Shown here piece after piece: positions 29,862 to 40,235 of a DNA stretch of 64,000 nt. This DNA is from Purpureocillium takamizusanense (taxonomy: Eukaryota; Ascomycota; Sordariomycetes; Hypocreales; Ophiocordycipitaceae): the NCBI RefSeq assembly GCF_022605165.1, contig NC_063075.1, positions 496,001 to 560,000 of the forward strand, read 5' to 3'. Under the pieces are notes generated by a model that was given only the letters and a program-made list of their open reading frames with translations, was not told where the DNA came from and did not search any database. Made by a program: the position numbers and the translations under genes. How positions within the stretch are numbered: the stretch's first letter is position 1; each line of letters starts with the position of its first letter.

Positions 29862-30561
29862 CGTGTGGAGATGGAGGCAGTGCGGGTTTTCGTGAAACCC
29901 CTCACCATCCCGCACCAATGCCAGGCGACTTTGATGATGGGCTGGAGGTCGTGGTGATGCGTAGCTAGAGCTTACGAAGAATTGGTGCTGCGATAGAGGA
30001 GCTGTGGTGTGTTTTTTTCGGGCGTCGGTGGATCATTGTTCCGCTCCGATATTGCGGCTGCAGGGTAGCGGCGCCAACCCGAGGATCAATGAGAGGAAGC
30101 CTCCAGACGCCTGACTTTTTCTCAAAGACTATGAGGAGACCTTGAGGAAGCAATGATTTAAGATAAAATAATAACGACCATATTTTAGCCTCATAGAAAG
30201 ACACGTGGTGCGACTGTTAGCGATATGCTTCCCTTATATGGCGCACATAAGCCTTAATGGCATGCGAAAAGATTGTTTAGTGCTACGCATGGGGAGAGAC
30301 ACGTAACGTGACAGTAGGTATGAGATAAAGTATCCGTCATCCGCTTATCATGCTTTGACACAACGGCTCGGGGTGAGGAATAGGCAATTGATGGTGACCA
30401 TGTTCATTACAACACTTATATCAAATCTCAGATACATCCGTGCCTGGTATCATCTATCGCATCATACCCGTGCCCGCGCATCGTGGCCGTCATCATTCCC
30501 ACGTTCGTCCCTAGATATGCCGTGTCGTGAATACAAAAGTAATACCTGCGGAGCTCCGGGC
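29862..30561. other. Intergenic stretch, AT-richer, no gene seen
   Basis: Leader and promoter side of bot1 and 3' flank of ssk1. Only short frames are present. Confidence 0.45.
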
Positions 30562-33191
30562 TCAGGTAGAGGAAGAGACGGACGCCCGATTCTTCTTAGC
30601 TTTGGCCTTTGCCTTCTCCATTGCCTTCTTGCTCGCTTCCGACGCCTCGGCTTGCTGTGAATAGTCTTTCCATTTGCGCCAGCCGTCGAAGTCGATCAGG
30701 GCCTGCATGCAGCCCCACTCCATCACCTTGCGCTCGAGCCATACAAAGTTGACGGGCTGCCAGCGGTTAGCGGGTACCTCTTGGTATGTGGGTGCTTTGG
30801 AGCGCTTGCCTTTGTTAGAAAGTCGTTGCAGCCGGCGGCCAGCGCTTCGTGCCTGTCGCTCTGCAGTGAGCTTGCCGTCAGGGCGACGATGATGACAGGG
30901 CTCTTGAACATGGTCAGGTTCTCCAGGCGATCCTGATCCTTGATCTCATGCGTGCCGCCCGTCGCTTCGTCCGGCGGCCCTCCGGGGGTAGATGAGAAGA
31001 CACCGATGGAGTTGACCCTCTCCAGCCGCCGAATCTCTCTTGTGGCGTCGAGGCCGTTCATGACGGGCAGCTGAATGTCCATGAGAACCAAGTGGAAGCC
31101 GCCGGCCCGCCACTTGGTCACTGCGTCTCTGCCGTTCATGGCTGTCTGCCACCGCACCTTGAGCCGCTTCACAAAAGCCTCCAGCAGTTTCAAGTTGATG
31201 GGGTTGTCTTCGACAATGAGGACGTTGATGGGGGGCACCGACCCGTTGAGCAGCTTGCTGGTGGCCGACGTGGGCATGGTCGCATATTCGGTGGCCTTCT
31301 TGACCTTCTTGGGCCTGGCGCTCGACGATCGCGGGGAGGCGATCCGCGGTGGTGGCGTGGCGACCCTCGCGGGCGTGGGCTCGGGCGCTGGGCCGGGCGA
31401 CTTGGGCATGGACGACTTGACGGTGGGCAGGGGCGGATGATCTGACGAGTTGGAATGAGTGCGGGAGTGGGGGAGTCGCGGGTTCATATGCTGCTGCATA
31501 CCATGGCTTGGGACGGGAGGTGTGGCCGCCGGGTGGCCGCCTACGACTGTGGGCGATGCGGTGTGCTGTCGAACGAGCCTTGGTCGTTCTGAGCGGTGAT
31601 CTCTGTGCACGCGCGGGCGGGTGCTGCCGGGCGACGGGATGGGGGGGATGTGGCCGGTGCCAAGTACGGCGATCGAGTGCGTGACTGCACCATTAGTCGG
31701 CACGGGGACAGCGTGTGCGAGATGGGGAGACGGTACGGAAGCCGTGACGGGAGGGAAGTAGCCCTCGCCGGCCTCCGAGGGCCGCCCGTCGTCGGTCACG
31801 TAGTAGGTCGTGGTGCCGGGGGCGGGAGGTGCGCGCGGGGAGGGCTTGGGCGTGCGGCGGGGGATGTCGATGACGAGGGCCTCGTCGACCGTCTGGCCGC
31901 CGGGGAAGTATCGGTCGAGGGTGCGGGCCATGAGCTCCTCGGGCCCGAGGAGGCGCTCCTTGTCCTGGTCGCGGGGATAGATGCGGATATTGAGGTCGGG
32001 CGAGTCAAAGGTTCGGCCGAGCGAGTTGGCATACTTGCGGAGGATCATGTCGCGCACGTCGTCGACCAGGTCCTCCTCGTTGATGGTGATTGTGGTGGCC
32101 GAGGCGTTGGGCCGCTTGACCCAGATCTTGCGAGTCACCATGTTGACGTCGATGGAGGGTCGATGGAGAGAATCTCCGGCGGCTGCGTCGCCGTTGTTGG
32201 TAGCGCCAGAGCCCTGGAGCAGCGTGCGGATGAGAGCCGTCTGGCGGCTTGCGAAGAGGCTCTGCCGCCGGGGTGCGTCCGAGCCGTCGGCGGCGGGTAC
32301 GGGGATGGGGGCGCGCGTGGCGGGAGGCAGGCCACCCAGGGCAGAGGCAGGTGCGGCGGCTGAGTAGGAGTCGACGCTTAGTTGGTCGTGGTCGCGATCG
32401 TGGCCATGGCGAGGCTGGGAATCGCTGTCGTCGGTGGTGACGGATCGGGGGATCGAGTATTCGTGGATGCTGCGGAGTGCAGAGCTCGTAGCCAGGGGGT
32501 TGGACGATGGAGGCGGCGGGGGAGAGACGGGCGTCAGATGGTGAGGGTTCGCAGCAGTGCCGTTGGTGGTCGACGGGGAGTGCGAGGTCGACGAGGACAG
32601 GGATGGAGGAGGCGGAGTGGACGGCGATGGTCCGGGAGGAGGAAGCTGGGAGGATTCCAGTTGCGGGTTCTCTGGCCGGGGCGGTGGTTGATTCTTTGGC
32701 CGCTGCGGGTCCTCGTTGCTGAGCTGCTCCAGCTGTTGGTGCGTGGTGCGGCTCTGGTGGTGGTGGTGGAGGTGGTGGTGCTGGGCGGGCGGTGGATGCG
32801 GCCCCTGTAGCGACCGATGAGCCCCTGGAACAGTGGTCTTGGCAGACCCTGGAGGAGCCTCGCCAGCGCATTCGCCCTCGCCCTCGCCCTCGCCCTCGTC
32901 CTCGCCATCACCGTCACCCACCCCGTGGCCGTGGCCCTCGTCGACGGTCGGTACGGGCATGACGACGAAGAAGCCGCTGCTGCCCTGCGTGTGCAGCGTG
33001 GGCGCGTCGCGGGCGCTCGCGCGGCTCATGGACGAGTGCTCGCGGCGAGGCGCGGCGGCGGCGGCGGCAGCGGCGTCGTCAGCAGCGAGGAGGGCGCTGC
33101 TCCGGGTCGAGCTGGCCAGCGACGCCGTGGCCGAGTGTCGACGCCGCGACAGGCGCGCCCTGATGCGGGACGCAATGTCGGACGCCATCAT
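30562..33191 (-). CDS. ssk1: Ssk1 response regulator of the HOG stress pathway
   Basis: Two exons, 33191-30810 and 30756-30562, phase 0, 858 residues. The 53-bp intron begins GCAAGC and ends GGCAG, with a CGCTAAC branch, so it is a GC-AG intron. It joins GCNDFLTK to PVNFVWLERKVMEWG, as in fungal Ssk1. The long N-terminal half is disordered and Pro/Ser/His-rich, with a GE/GD-rich acidic repeat near residues 105-125 and DUF-like beta segments (VTRKIWVKRPNASATTITIN). The receiver domain spans about residues 655-800: VLIVEDNPINLKLLEAFVKR with the acidic pocket, phospho-acceptor Asp near 705 in LVLMDIQLPVMNG, the conserved Thr in VALTASS, and Lys in FLTKP. Ssk1 takes phosphate from Ypd1 and in its unphosphorylated form activates the Ssk2-type MAP3K. 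The receiver has an insert after the fourth helix, usual in fungal Ssk1. Confidence 0.95.
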
Positions 33192-34662
33192 CCCTGGACA
33201 GCGGCAACGGCGGTGCCGGGGGTCATTGTGCGATGTGAAGACGGGCGCGGAGCGGTAGGGCGGTACAAGGCAAGGCAAGGCAAGGAAAGGCAGCGCAGGG
33301 AGGGAGAGATGGAGCAGTGCGTGGGCAGGAGAATGGGACGATGGGTGAATCAGTCGAACGGTGCGTCGAGGCCCGATGGAGAATCGTGCCGGCCGGGGCG
33401 GGCTGAAGAAACGGGACGGGACGGAGGCTGAGTCGTGCGTGCGTGCTCACTGGGTGCGACTGCTAGTAGCAGGTTGCCTTTTGTTATGCAGTCTACCTTG
33501 GTAGTAATGCTGCGCGGTGAACAGTGGAAGGGGGGGGGGGGGCTGTTTCGGACCCCTTTTCGACGATGGGAAGGGGGGGGGGAGGGCCAATCTTCACGAG
33601 GGTACTTCGTAATATATGACAGACGTCTGGTGTCGAAATACCTTACTCGGCGTCCATTCACGCCCGCAGCGCGGGATTCCCATGCGGGGGCCCGGCATGA
33701 GGCACCTGTAACTGTGGTGGACTGGATTGGACTGCACTGGACTGCACCGCACCGCACCACACTGCACCGCACTGTCGCATGTGCAGGACCGGGGGTTTGC
33801 GTTGGCGGCGAGTGTGCTAGGAAAGTCAAAACCTAAAGCAGCTGGCTCTGCAGATACTGCCAGCGCGACAGGAGGAGTAACAAGCTGCTACTACTACAGG
33901 TGAGGCAGAGTCGAGTTGGCGCCTGATAACCTGCCTAGTATTGAAGTTAGTAGACTCGAGTTACAGGGGTGCTGGCTGAGCTGCAGTGGGCGTGGATGGC
34001 ATGGCACTTCAGGGGGTAAGCGAGTGAGTGATCGAGGTGGATAACATGCGATGGCATGGTCTGTTGCAGGGTCTGGATCGAGATCCCACCCGCACGATTC
34101 CACGACATGACATGTGGGCTGCCTTGGGTTCCTTTGCAGGTCTTAGATGACCTGGCGCCGGGCAGGGACTTGACTTCCGTGGTCCAAATTTGGGCCGGGA
34201 AGTCTGGCAAACATCGAGGTGCCATGGAGTTCAGTTGAGCCTTTGGCCCCGTACGGTACTATGGGTATTCAGGTCCGACGGGAACCTCTAGCACCACGTC
34301 GGGTTGCTGCAGGGGTGGGATGGATCCAGCATTCACTAGCTTCCAGGTAGTGCCTGGTAGGTCTGCCGGCAGGTGCTGGCAGCTGCTCAATGGTCCGTCC
34401 ACTAAGGTAATCAACACCGCCGCGCCCCGCCAGTGCCCGGGCGGCCGTGCCTGGCCTAAATTCCCGGGGTCAGTGACCTACGGTCAGCCAATATCCACCA
34501 GGACAGCTAGGTACCAAACCATCATTCGCCCGGCACTTCCCACCACGCTCCGCATTCACCGCATCGGCAGTCCCGTGGAAACACAACACAGGATGCCCCA
34601 AACGCCTTGACTGAGACCTGCAAGACAGACATGCAGCAGCAGCAGCCGCCGCCGACGCCGGA
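33192..34662. other. Divergent intergenic region with simple repeats
   Basis: Shared upstream region of ssk1 (minus) and the CCDC97-like gene (plus). It holds (CAAGG)n near 33267-33290, G-runs at about 33530-33541 and 33570-33580, and CTGCACTGGA/CACCGCACC-type runs near 33720-33775. No gene is seen. Confidence 0.45.
33530..33580. repeat. Two long G-runs
   Basis: Homopolymer G tracts of about ten or more bases lie within the ssk1 upstream region. They are candidates for G-quadruplex formation on the plus strand. Confidence 0.7.
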
Positions 34663-34914
34663 ATGACGGATATGCAGTTGGACATAGAACAGGAAGCACC
34701 AGGCCCCCATGCCGCCGCCGCCGCCGCATCCGAGACGCCGGTCCGCAGAGCCCCGGCCTCGCCGCGCACCTCGGAGCGCATCCGGGCCCAGAACCGTCGC
34801 CGCGAGTGGCTCGAGCAGCACCCGTCCTACTTTGAGAGCGTAGAGCACGAGCTTGCAGGTGTGTTTGCTTCTCCCCCGCTTCGTTCCGGCCGAGGTGCAC
34901 ACGCGCGTCGTGGT

Positions 34915-34946
<32 letters not shown>

Positions 34947-35511
34947 GACTACCGAGCCCGCCGCCACTGCTTCTGTCGGTATTCATCTGCTGACTATATC
35001 TCTAGACCCCATCCTGTACGCTCGTTTGGTCAAGGCCTTCCAAACCGCGGCGGAGCGGCAATCCGAGACGCAGGAAAAGGGCTTCGGGCGGATCCTCGAG
35101 GCGGACCTCGCGCGTGGGGAGCAGCGCGTCGCCACCGCCGCCGCCGCAGCCAGCGACCCGTCCGCCGAGGCCACAAACGCTGGCGGCGGCAGCTCAGCGC
35201 AGCTCTCCAACGGTGCCAACGGGCAGTCCCACGCGCGGACCGCCGAGGCCGGCAGCGGAATCGACAACGCCTGGGACGCGGAGCCGGAGGGTAGGGCGGA
35301 CGGCCGCGAGCTCTGGCGGCAGTTTCTGCAGGAGCGTTTCATCCGCGGGCGCGACGACGAGTTTGACTATGATGCCGTGGACGGCGACTGGGGCCTAGAC
35401 GTGACGGCGCGGAGGGAGGCGCAGGACGAGTGGTTCGAGGACGAGGAGCCGACGTGGGCGGAGGGAGAGGGGCGCGCGAGGACCGGCGAGACGGGCGTGC
35501 AGGACTTTTGA
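34663..35511 (+). CDS. CCDC97/DUF2052-family protein
   Basis: Exons 34663-34858 and 35006-35511, phase 1, 233 residues. The 147-bp intron has a GTGTGT donor, TGCTGAC branch site and TCTCTAG acceptor. It is a multiple of three with no in-frame stop, so the unspliced frame is also open. The N-terminal part has a basic helix (RIRAQNRRREWLEQHPSYF) followed after splicing by DPILYARLVKAFQTAAER. The C-terminal part is the DUF2052 hallmark: LWRQFLQERFIRGRDDEFDY, DAVDGDWGLD and AQDEWFEDEEPTW. The human relative CCDC97 associates with the SF3b splicing complex; a nuclear splicing-related role here is inferred from family only. The middle is Ala/Gly/Asn-rich and disordered. Confidence 0.8.
34911..34943. 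repeat. (CAGC)n repeat inside the CCDC97-like intron
   Basis: About eight consecutive CAGC units within the intron 34859-35005. Variation in unit number would change intron length and, if the intron is retained, the reading frame. Confidence 0.85.
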
Positions 35512-36327
35512 TGGTGGTTTCAAGCTCTTTTTTTTTAGTTGACGACGCTATACGTTGACCATGTTTTGAAACCTTTAGATGTAAGCGTGAAATGCGACAT
35601 GGTAATATTTGGTTGTCATTTCTATCTGGCAAGAGGCCAAGTCTGCCTCTCCTGACCATCTTGGTCTGTGAAGGCGTCATCGACTCTGGCACACGGGCGC
35701 TCTATGAATAGCTAGATTTATATGCATGAAATTGTTCTCGCTCTTGTGACTTCGTATATCTATCCCATCTGATGTCGTCAACGTATCGTGCATTCGTTAT
35801 ACAGTGGTATCATCATCATCATCGCACATAGCCTTATCCTCCAAGGCGCCGAACCGCCACCGAGACAGAGGTGCCAAAAAAACAAAAAATAAAAAAAAGA
35901 AACTGGCGGAAGCCCCACCCCTCCCCAGGACCGAAGTAAACACCCCAGAAGGATCTCACTCCTTGTAGCCCTTGCTTGGCGAACCCAGCTCCGCCTGCCA
36001 AGGCGACGGGTCGAACCGACGACCTTGGCAGGCGGGAGAAGGGGCAGCGCTCCCTGCACCCAACGACTAGGCCGTTCTGAGTAAATGGCCGTCCTCGCCG
36101 CTGACTGTTGAGAGCCAAGAGTGGTATCGGAGCATATAAGGGACTAGGTGTTTGTTTGCTTGATGGGGCGGGTTGAGAGGGAGAGCAGTGAATCACTGTG
36201 TGTGTGTGTGTGGGTGGTGGGTGGGTGAGTGGGCGGGCAGCCGGCCGCCAGCTGTCCAGTCCCTCCCTGTCCCTCCTCCTCCCGCCAGCCAGCACGCCCA
36301 GCCGCGTACGACTCGATAGCAGCACAC
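35512..36327. other. Convergent intergenic region with a strong hairpin
   Basis: 3' flanks of the CCDC97-like gene (plus) and the lipase gene (minus). It holds poly-T near 35528, A-rich runs near 35877-35902, the hairpin at 35988-36036, and a (GT)n run near 36198-36210. No gene is called. Confidence 0.45.
35988..36036. repeat. Hairpin with 13-bp stem and tRNA T-arm-like loop
   Basis: CCGCCTGCCAAGG pairs exactly with CCTTGGCAGGCGG around a 19-nt loop. On the minus strand the loop carries GGTTCGA, the core of the tRNA B box. No cloverleaf can be closed around it, so a functional tRNA is not called. It may be a tRNA-derived remnant. Confidence 0.6.
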
Positions 36328-39300
36328 CTACACGACCCCCAGCCGCAGCATGTTGAGCGCCTCCTCGTACTTGGCCGGGTTATGGTCCGTCAGCATGCCC
36401 GTGCCGAAGCGCACCTCGCCGAAGCGGGCCTCGACATCGCGAACGTACTTGAGCACGACGCGTCTCGCCGGCCGCCCCACGGGCCCGTCGTCGGGCAGCA
36501 CAAATGCGTCCCGCCGGAGCACGCGCTGCGTCTCGATGGCGAAGACCTCGCCCGGCGGCACGAGCTTGGGGTTCCTCATGCCCTGGCGCAGCGCGTCGAG
36601 CGCCGGCGCGAGCCACTCCTCGTCCGTCTCGCCCCCCAGCCCGCTTCCGCCGCCGCCGCCGCTCATGTAGAAGCCCCCCGGGGCCGTGGCGGTCCAGCGC
36701 GTGCGCAGGGCGTTCCACATGCGTGCGCGGATGTCGGCCTTGGTCTTGTTCTCGTCGCTCTTGAACGCCAGCGCCAGGGCCTGCGTGTCGTGCAGCACGC
36801 CCAGCGACAGGTGCGGCACCAGGTCGTTGCCGTGGACGACGCTCGTGATGAGCCCGCGCGTGAGCTTGCGCAGCGGCGGCGCCATGACGCCCGGCGAGCC
36901 GTACGCGTACACGTGGATGCGCCGGCCCGAGGGAAGGCGGATGTCGCTTGAGCAGCGGCTGGCGGCGGCGGCGGCGGCGGCGGCGGCGGTTGCCCCTGAT
37001 GATGAGGCTGGCCACGGCTCGCCGCCCCCGACGAGACGGCCGGTGTGCGGCTCGGCTGATATAACAAAGCCCGGTCCGTCCGGGTTCGGCTGCGCTAGCA
37101 TCACGCCCAGCAGCGAGGTGACGCCGCCGCCGAGCGAGTGCCCGCAGAGCACGAGGCCGTAGTCGGGGAACTCGCGCAGCGCCTCGCGGATGGTGACGAG
37201 CACGCGACCGTCGTCGCCGTACAGCAGCCGCCGCGCCGACGCGTGGATGCCCTTGTGCACCTTGTACCGCCGCCCGCGCCAGATCATGTCGTCGTACTCG
37301 CACGTCATGTCGGCCAGCACGTCCTCGAAGCCGAGCGTCCCGCGGCACGCCAGCACTACCGCCTTGGCCCCGTGGTCGAGCGAGATGTAGTGCACGAGCG
37401 GCACGCCCGTCCCCGTCGCGCCGCTCGCGTCCGCGCCGCCCTGCGGGTCGACAAACGACGCCAGCAGGATGCTGTCGGCGCCCGACTCGGTGTGGTGGAC
37501 AAAGTGCCGCACGTCGTGGTGCGTCGCCGCGTCCGACACCCCTGGCACGGGGACCTGCGTCGAGATGCCCATGACCTTGAGGAAGCGCGAGCCGTAGCAC
37601 GCCGATGAGAAGCGCATGTAGCGCGCCATGTTGGGCAGCAAGTGGCCTTCTGGGAACGCACCGTCCACGAAGCCCTCGCGCCGGAGCGTCGCCAGCGCGT
37701 CGGACGCGTGGTACGCGCTCTTCTGGTAGTATGAAGAAAGCACCAGCGATGACTGCGAGTCGTTGGTCGCTAGGCTGTACAGACTTGGCGCGTACGATGA
37801 GGACCGCCAGTGCCCGCCGCGTGCCTTGTGCGGCGACCCGGGCGGCGCAACGCCCTCGCCCGAGTAGATGCCGCTGCGGGGACGCGTGCTGGACTCCTGC
37901 GTGGAATAATCGGTGCGTACAATAGTTGGCGAGGCGGGCCGCATCTCGCCATTGCTGTGGATGGAAAAGGCATCTGTCAGAGAAACGATGGAGTCGCGGC
38001 GCCGGTCGTGAATAGACACGTAGCTGGCGCGAGATGAACTGCGTCCCGGTATGGGCTCAGGCGTCTGAAGGTTCCGTTTCCCGACCTCGCGATGCGCTTG
38101 CTGTGTCGGGACTCGCGACGTCGACGCGGGTTTGGGCTTCGCGATGTGTGCAAGGTCGGCGCCGCCGGCTCCCTTCCACTGCGGCTTGGTCTTGGGAGGG
38201 CGAGTTGCGTCGAGGCTTGGAGACTCCTTATTCCAAATGTTGGTCAGGGACTGGCTGGATCCCTTGAGGACTTGTTTGAAGCCCGTCGTCTTCCTGTCCG
38301 ATGACTTTTGCGCCGCGACGGACTCGCCCTTCTTCTTGGACATTGATCGTTTACCCGCGTCGAGGGGCGGACGAGCTTTCTCGACGTTGGTGCGGGAGAA
38401 GGACGGTGGCGGCGTGAGGGGAGACCGCTGCTTCTTTTGGTTTGCAGCGGTTTCATTATGCGAAGTTGACTGGGTAGGCTGTGACGTCTGTCTGGTACTG
38501 GAGCGGTTGCCGCCGTCGTGCACACCGGTGGACGCCTCGATAATGGCGGGCGTCGAGGCAATTGAGTCTGGGTCGCTGTCGGGAACATGGCCATCAGTGG
38601 TGACCAAGGTCGACAGCGATGGGGGAGACGAGTGGCTCGGCTTGTGCTCGATGCCATGAAATGGTGATGCTTTGCTCTCGGCCGGCAAGGGGCTGCTCGC
38701 CTGGTCATCGCCCGTCACCTCGACGACTGCCCGACCCGACTCCTCGTCCTCTTCGCCGCGGAGCGATGTCGAGCGGAACCTGTCCCGCTCGATCCGGTAC
38801 ACGACGCGGTACGAGTCATGGTGACGATGGCCGTGCGGTGTCCACGGGCGATGGTTCGCGGCGTCGGGCACGAGGCCATGGGACGACGGACCTCGCGTCT
38901 CGACGATCTCGGCCCCAGGCGGTGTTGGCAAGGACGGCAGGTTCGAGCCCTCGACGTCCACGGTGATGGTCTGCACGGAGGATACGGAGCTGGAGATGGA
39001 GACGGTCGTGCCCGGGGCGAGGGAGGAGACGACGTGGTTCTTGAGCCGCGCGAGGACGGCCTCATCGTCCTGCATGTCGCTCGAACCGTCCCCGCCGGTG
39101 ACCGCCCCTCCTCCTCCTCCTCCTCCTCGGCCGTCGGACAGGTCCACGATCCTTTCATCCTGTTCCTGGACGTCGACGCGCTCGCCGTCGCTGAGCACGA
39201 CGACGTCCCAGATGATCTCCTCGCAGGCCCTCCTGCGCTGCTCCTCGGCCGGCAGCCGCCGACACGCGCGCTGGAGGTACGCCAGCGCGGCGAGGGCGAG

Positions 39301-39924
39301 CACCAGGTCCACGACGCCGACCTTTTCGCCCGCGGCGCCCGTGGCCGGGTTGTTGAACTCGCGGCGCGCGAGGGCGATGACGCCGGCGACGGCGCGCGAC
39401 GAGTCGGTGGAGCCGAAGATTTGGTCGAGCGACGACAGGAGCAGCTGGGAGGCGCCGCTGGCAGCCGCGAGGGTGGTGCCGGTGAGGCGGAAGCCGGCCG
39501 AGGTCCAGAAGACGGCGGTGGCGACGGCGCGGTGCAGGCCGTCGAGGCTGCGCTCGAGGAGGGACTCGGCCTCGGCGGCCGCGGCGAGACGTGACGACAA
39601 TGACGACGATGATGATGCCGGTGAGGCGCCCGGGGCGGAGCCGGAGCGGACGTCGCCGGCGGCGCGGGCGAGCACGCCCTCGACCATGCCGCGGGCGAGC
39701 TCGAGGCTGGACAGCGTGGTGAGGCGCGCAGCGTCGAGGGAGTAGGCGCCCACCATGGAGGAGAGGCGGATGGCGAGGCTGGTGGAGCGCGCGGCGAGGG
39801 TGACGGCGTGGGCGACGGGCGAGGGCAGCAGCGTCGGGCCCGGGTAGGAGGCGTGGTGCGAGGCCATGGCCGCCTCGAGGTCGTTTTTCCCCCTGACCAT
39901 GGTGCCGCCGTCTCCGGCGGTCAT
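36328..39924 (-). CDS. Class 3 lipase, diacylglycerol-lipase-like alpha/beta hydrolase
   Basis: A single exon of 1198 residues from ATG 39924. The hydrolase core is in the C-terminal third: KAVVLACRGTLGFEDVLADM, then YGLVLCGHSLGGGVTSLLGV with the nucleophile Ser near 930, then HVYAYGSPGVMAPPLRKLTR, SVVHGNDLVPHLSLGVLHD with the catalytic Asp near 1035, and MLTDHNPAKYEEAL with the likely His near 1179. The layout matches fungal sn-1 DAG-lipase-like class 3 lipases, which act on acylglycerols at membranes. The N-terminal two thirds are mostly polar and disordered with helical segments (SLAIRLSSMVGAYSLDAARL). A poly-Ala tract from (GGC)n at about 36960-36990 lies between the Ser and Asp motifs. 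An upstream open frame of 104 codons ends in TGA overlapping the start codon as ATGA. Confidence 0.9.
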   Translation of the reverse strand: MTAGDGGTMVRGKNDLEAAMASHHASYPGPTLLPSPVAHAVTLAARSTSLAIRLSSMVGAYSLDAARLTTLSSLELARGMVEGVLARAAGDVRSGSAPGASPASSSSSLSSRLAAAAEAESLLERSLDGLHRAVATAVFWTSAGFRLTGTTLAAASGASQLLLSSLDQIFGSTDSSRAVAGVIALARREFNNPATGAAGEKVGVVDLVLALAALAYLQRACRRLPAEEQRRRACEEIIWDVVVLSDGERVDVQEQDERIVDLSDGRGGGGGGGAVTGGDGSSDMQDDEAVLARLKNHVVSSLAPGTTVSISSSVSSVQTITVDVEGSNLPSLPTPPGAEIVETRGPSSHGLVPDAANHRPWTPHGHRHHDSYRVVYRIERDRFRSTSLRGEEDEESGRAVVEVTGDDQASSPLPAESKASPFHGIEHKPSHSSPPSLSTLVTTDGHVPDSDPDSIASTPAIIEASTGVHDGGNRSSTRQTSQPTQSTSHNETAANQKKQRSPLTPPPSFSRTNVEKARPPLDAGKRSMSKKKGESVAAQKSSDRKTTGFKQVLKGSSQSLTNIWNKESPSLDATRPPKTKPQWKGAGGADLAHIAKPKPASTSRVPTQQAHREVGKRNLQTPEPIPGRSSSRASYVSIHDRRRDSIVSLTDAFSIHSNGEMRPASPTIVRTDYSTQESSTRPRSGIYSGEGVAPPGSPHKARGGHWRSSSYAPSLYSLATNDSQSSLVLSSYYQKSAYHASDALATLRREGFVDGAFPEGHLLPNMARYMRFSSACYGSRFLKVMGISTQVPVPGVSDAATHHDVRHFVHHTESGADSILLASFVDPQGGADASGATGTGVPLVHYISLDHGAKAVVLACRGTLGFEDVLADMTCEYDDMIWRGRRYKVHKGIHASARRLLYGDDGRVLVTIREALREFPDYGLVLCGHSLGGGVTSLLGVMLAQPNPDGPGFVISAEPHTGRLVGGGEPWPASSSGATAAAAAAAAASRCSSDIRLPSGRRIHVYAYGSPGVMAPPLRKLTRGLITSVVHGNDLVPHLSLGVLHDTQALALAFKSDENKTKADIRARMWNALRTRWTATAPGGFYMSGGGGGSGLGGETDEEWLAPALDALRQGMRNPKLVPPGEVFAIETQRVLRRDAFVLPDDGPVGRPARRVVLKYVRDVEARFGEVRFGTGMLTDHNPAKYEEALNMLRLGVV
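36960..36990. repeat. (GGC)n run encoding a poly-Ala tract in the lipase
   Basis: In-frame trinucleotide repeat between the GHSLGG and GNDLVP motifs, in a surface loop region by position. Confidence 0.85.
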
Positions 39925-40235
39925 GTTGGGGATGACGCTGATGTGCTTTTTGCTGTTGTTGCTGTTGTTGTTGACGATGATGGCGGTGACGATGTTTTTC
40001 TTGGTGGCGGCGTCGTTGGGGATGACGCTGATGTGCTTATTGTTTTTGTTGACGATGATGACGATGACGGGCCTCGTGTGTGCATGACAGCAGCAGCAGC
40101 AGCAAGGAAATGAAGGACCCTGAGCCGAGTGTCAACAAAAAAGAGCAGAGGTGCAGATGCAGCGGTGGCACAGACACGAATACGGAAATATTTGGGTAGG
40201 GAGAGTTGGAAACCAGCGACCAGCGAAACGTGCAT
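39921..40235 (-). other. Upstream ORF overlapping the lipase start (ATGA)
   Basis: A 104-codon frame from ATG 40235 ends at a TGA (39923-39921) that overlaps the lipase ATG (39924-39922). Its second half is Ser/Thr/Pro-rich. An internal ATG (MHTRGPSSSSSS) would give a shorter version ending at the same stop. Whether the transcript covers it is not known. If it does, this geometry allows termination-reinitiation control. Confidence 0.4.
39925..40037. repeat. 24-nt direct repeat in the lipase leader
   Basis: An identical 24-nt word occurs at 39925-39948 and 40014-40037, 89 bp apart, in the region upstream of the lipase ATG. Flanking GACGATGATG-type repeats make the segment locally repetitive. 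Confidence 0.8.

Noticed and set aside
35960..36080. tRNA gene on the minus strand
   Set aside because: A B-box-like word and an A-box-like word are present, but acceptor and T stems do not pair, so no cloverleaf forms.
36380..37608. 406-codon minus and 156-codon plus frames inside the lipase gene
   Set aside because: Arg/Ala-rich shadow translations of the catalytic region in other frames; the lipase motifs lie in the main frame.
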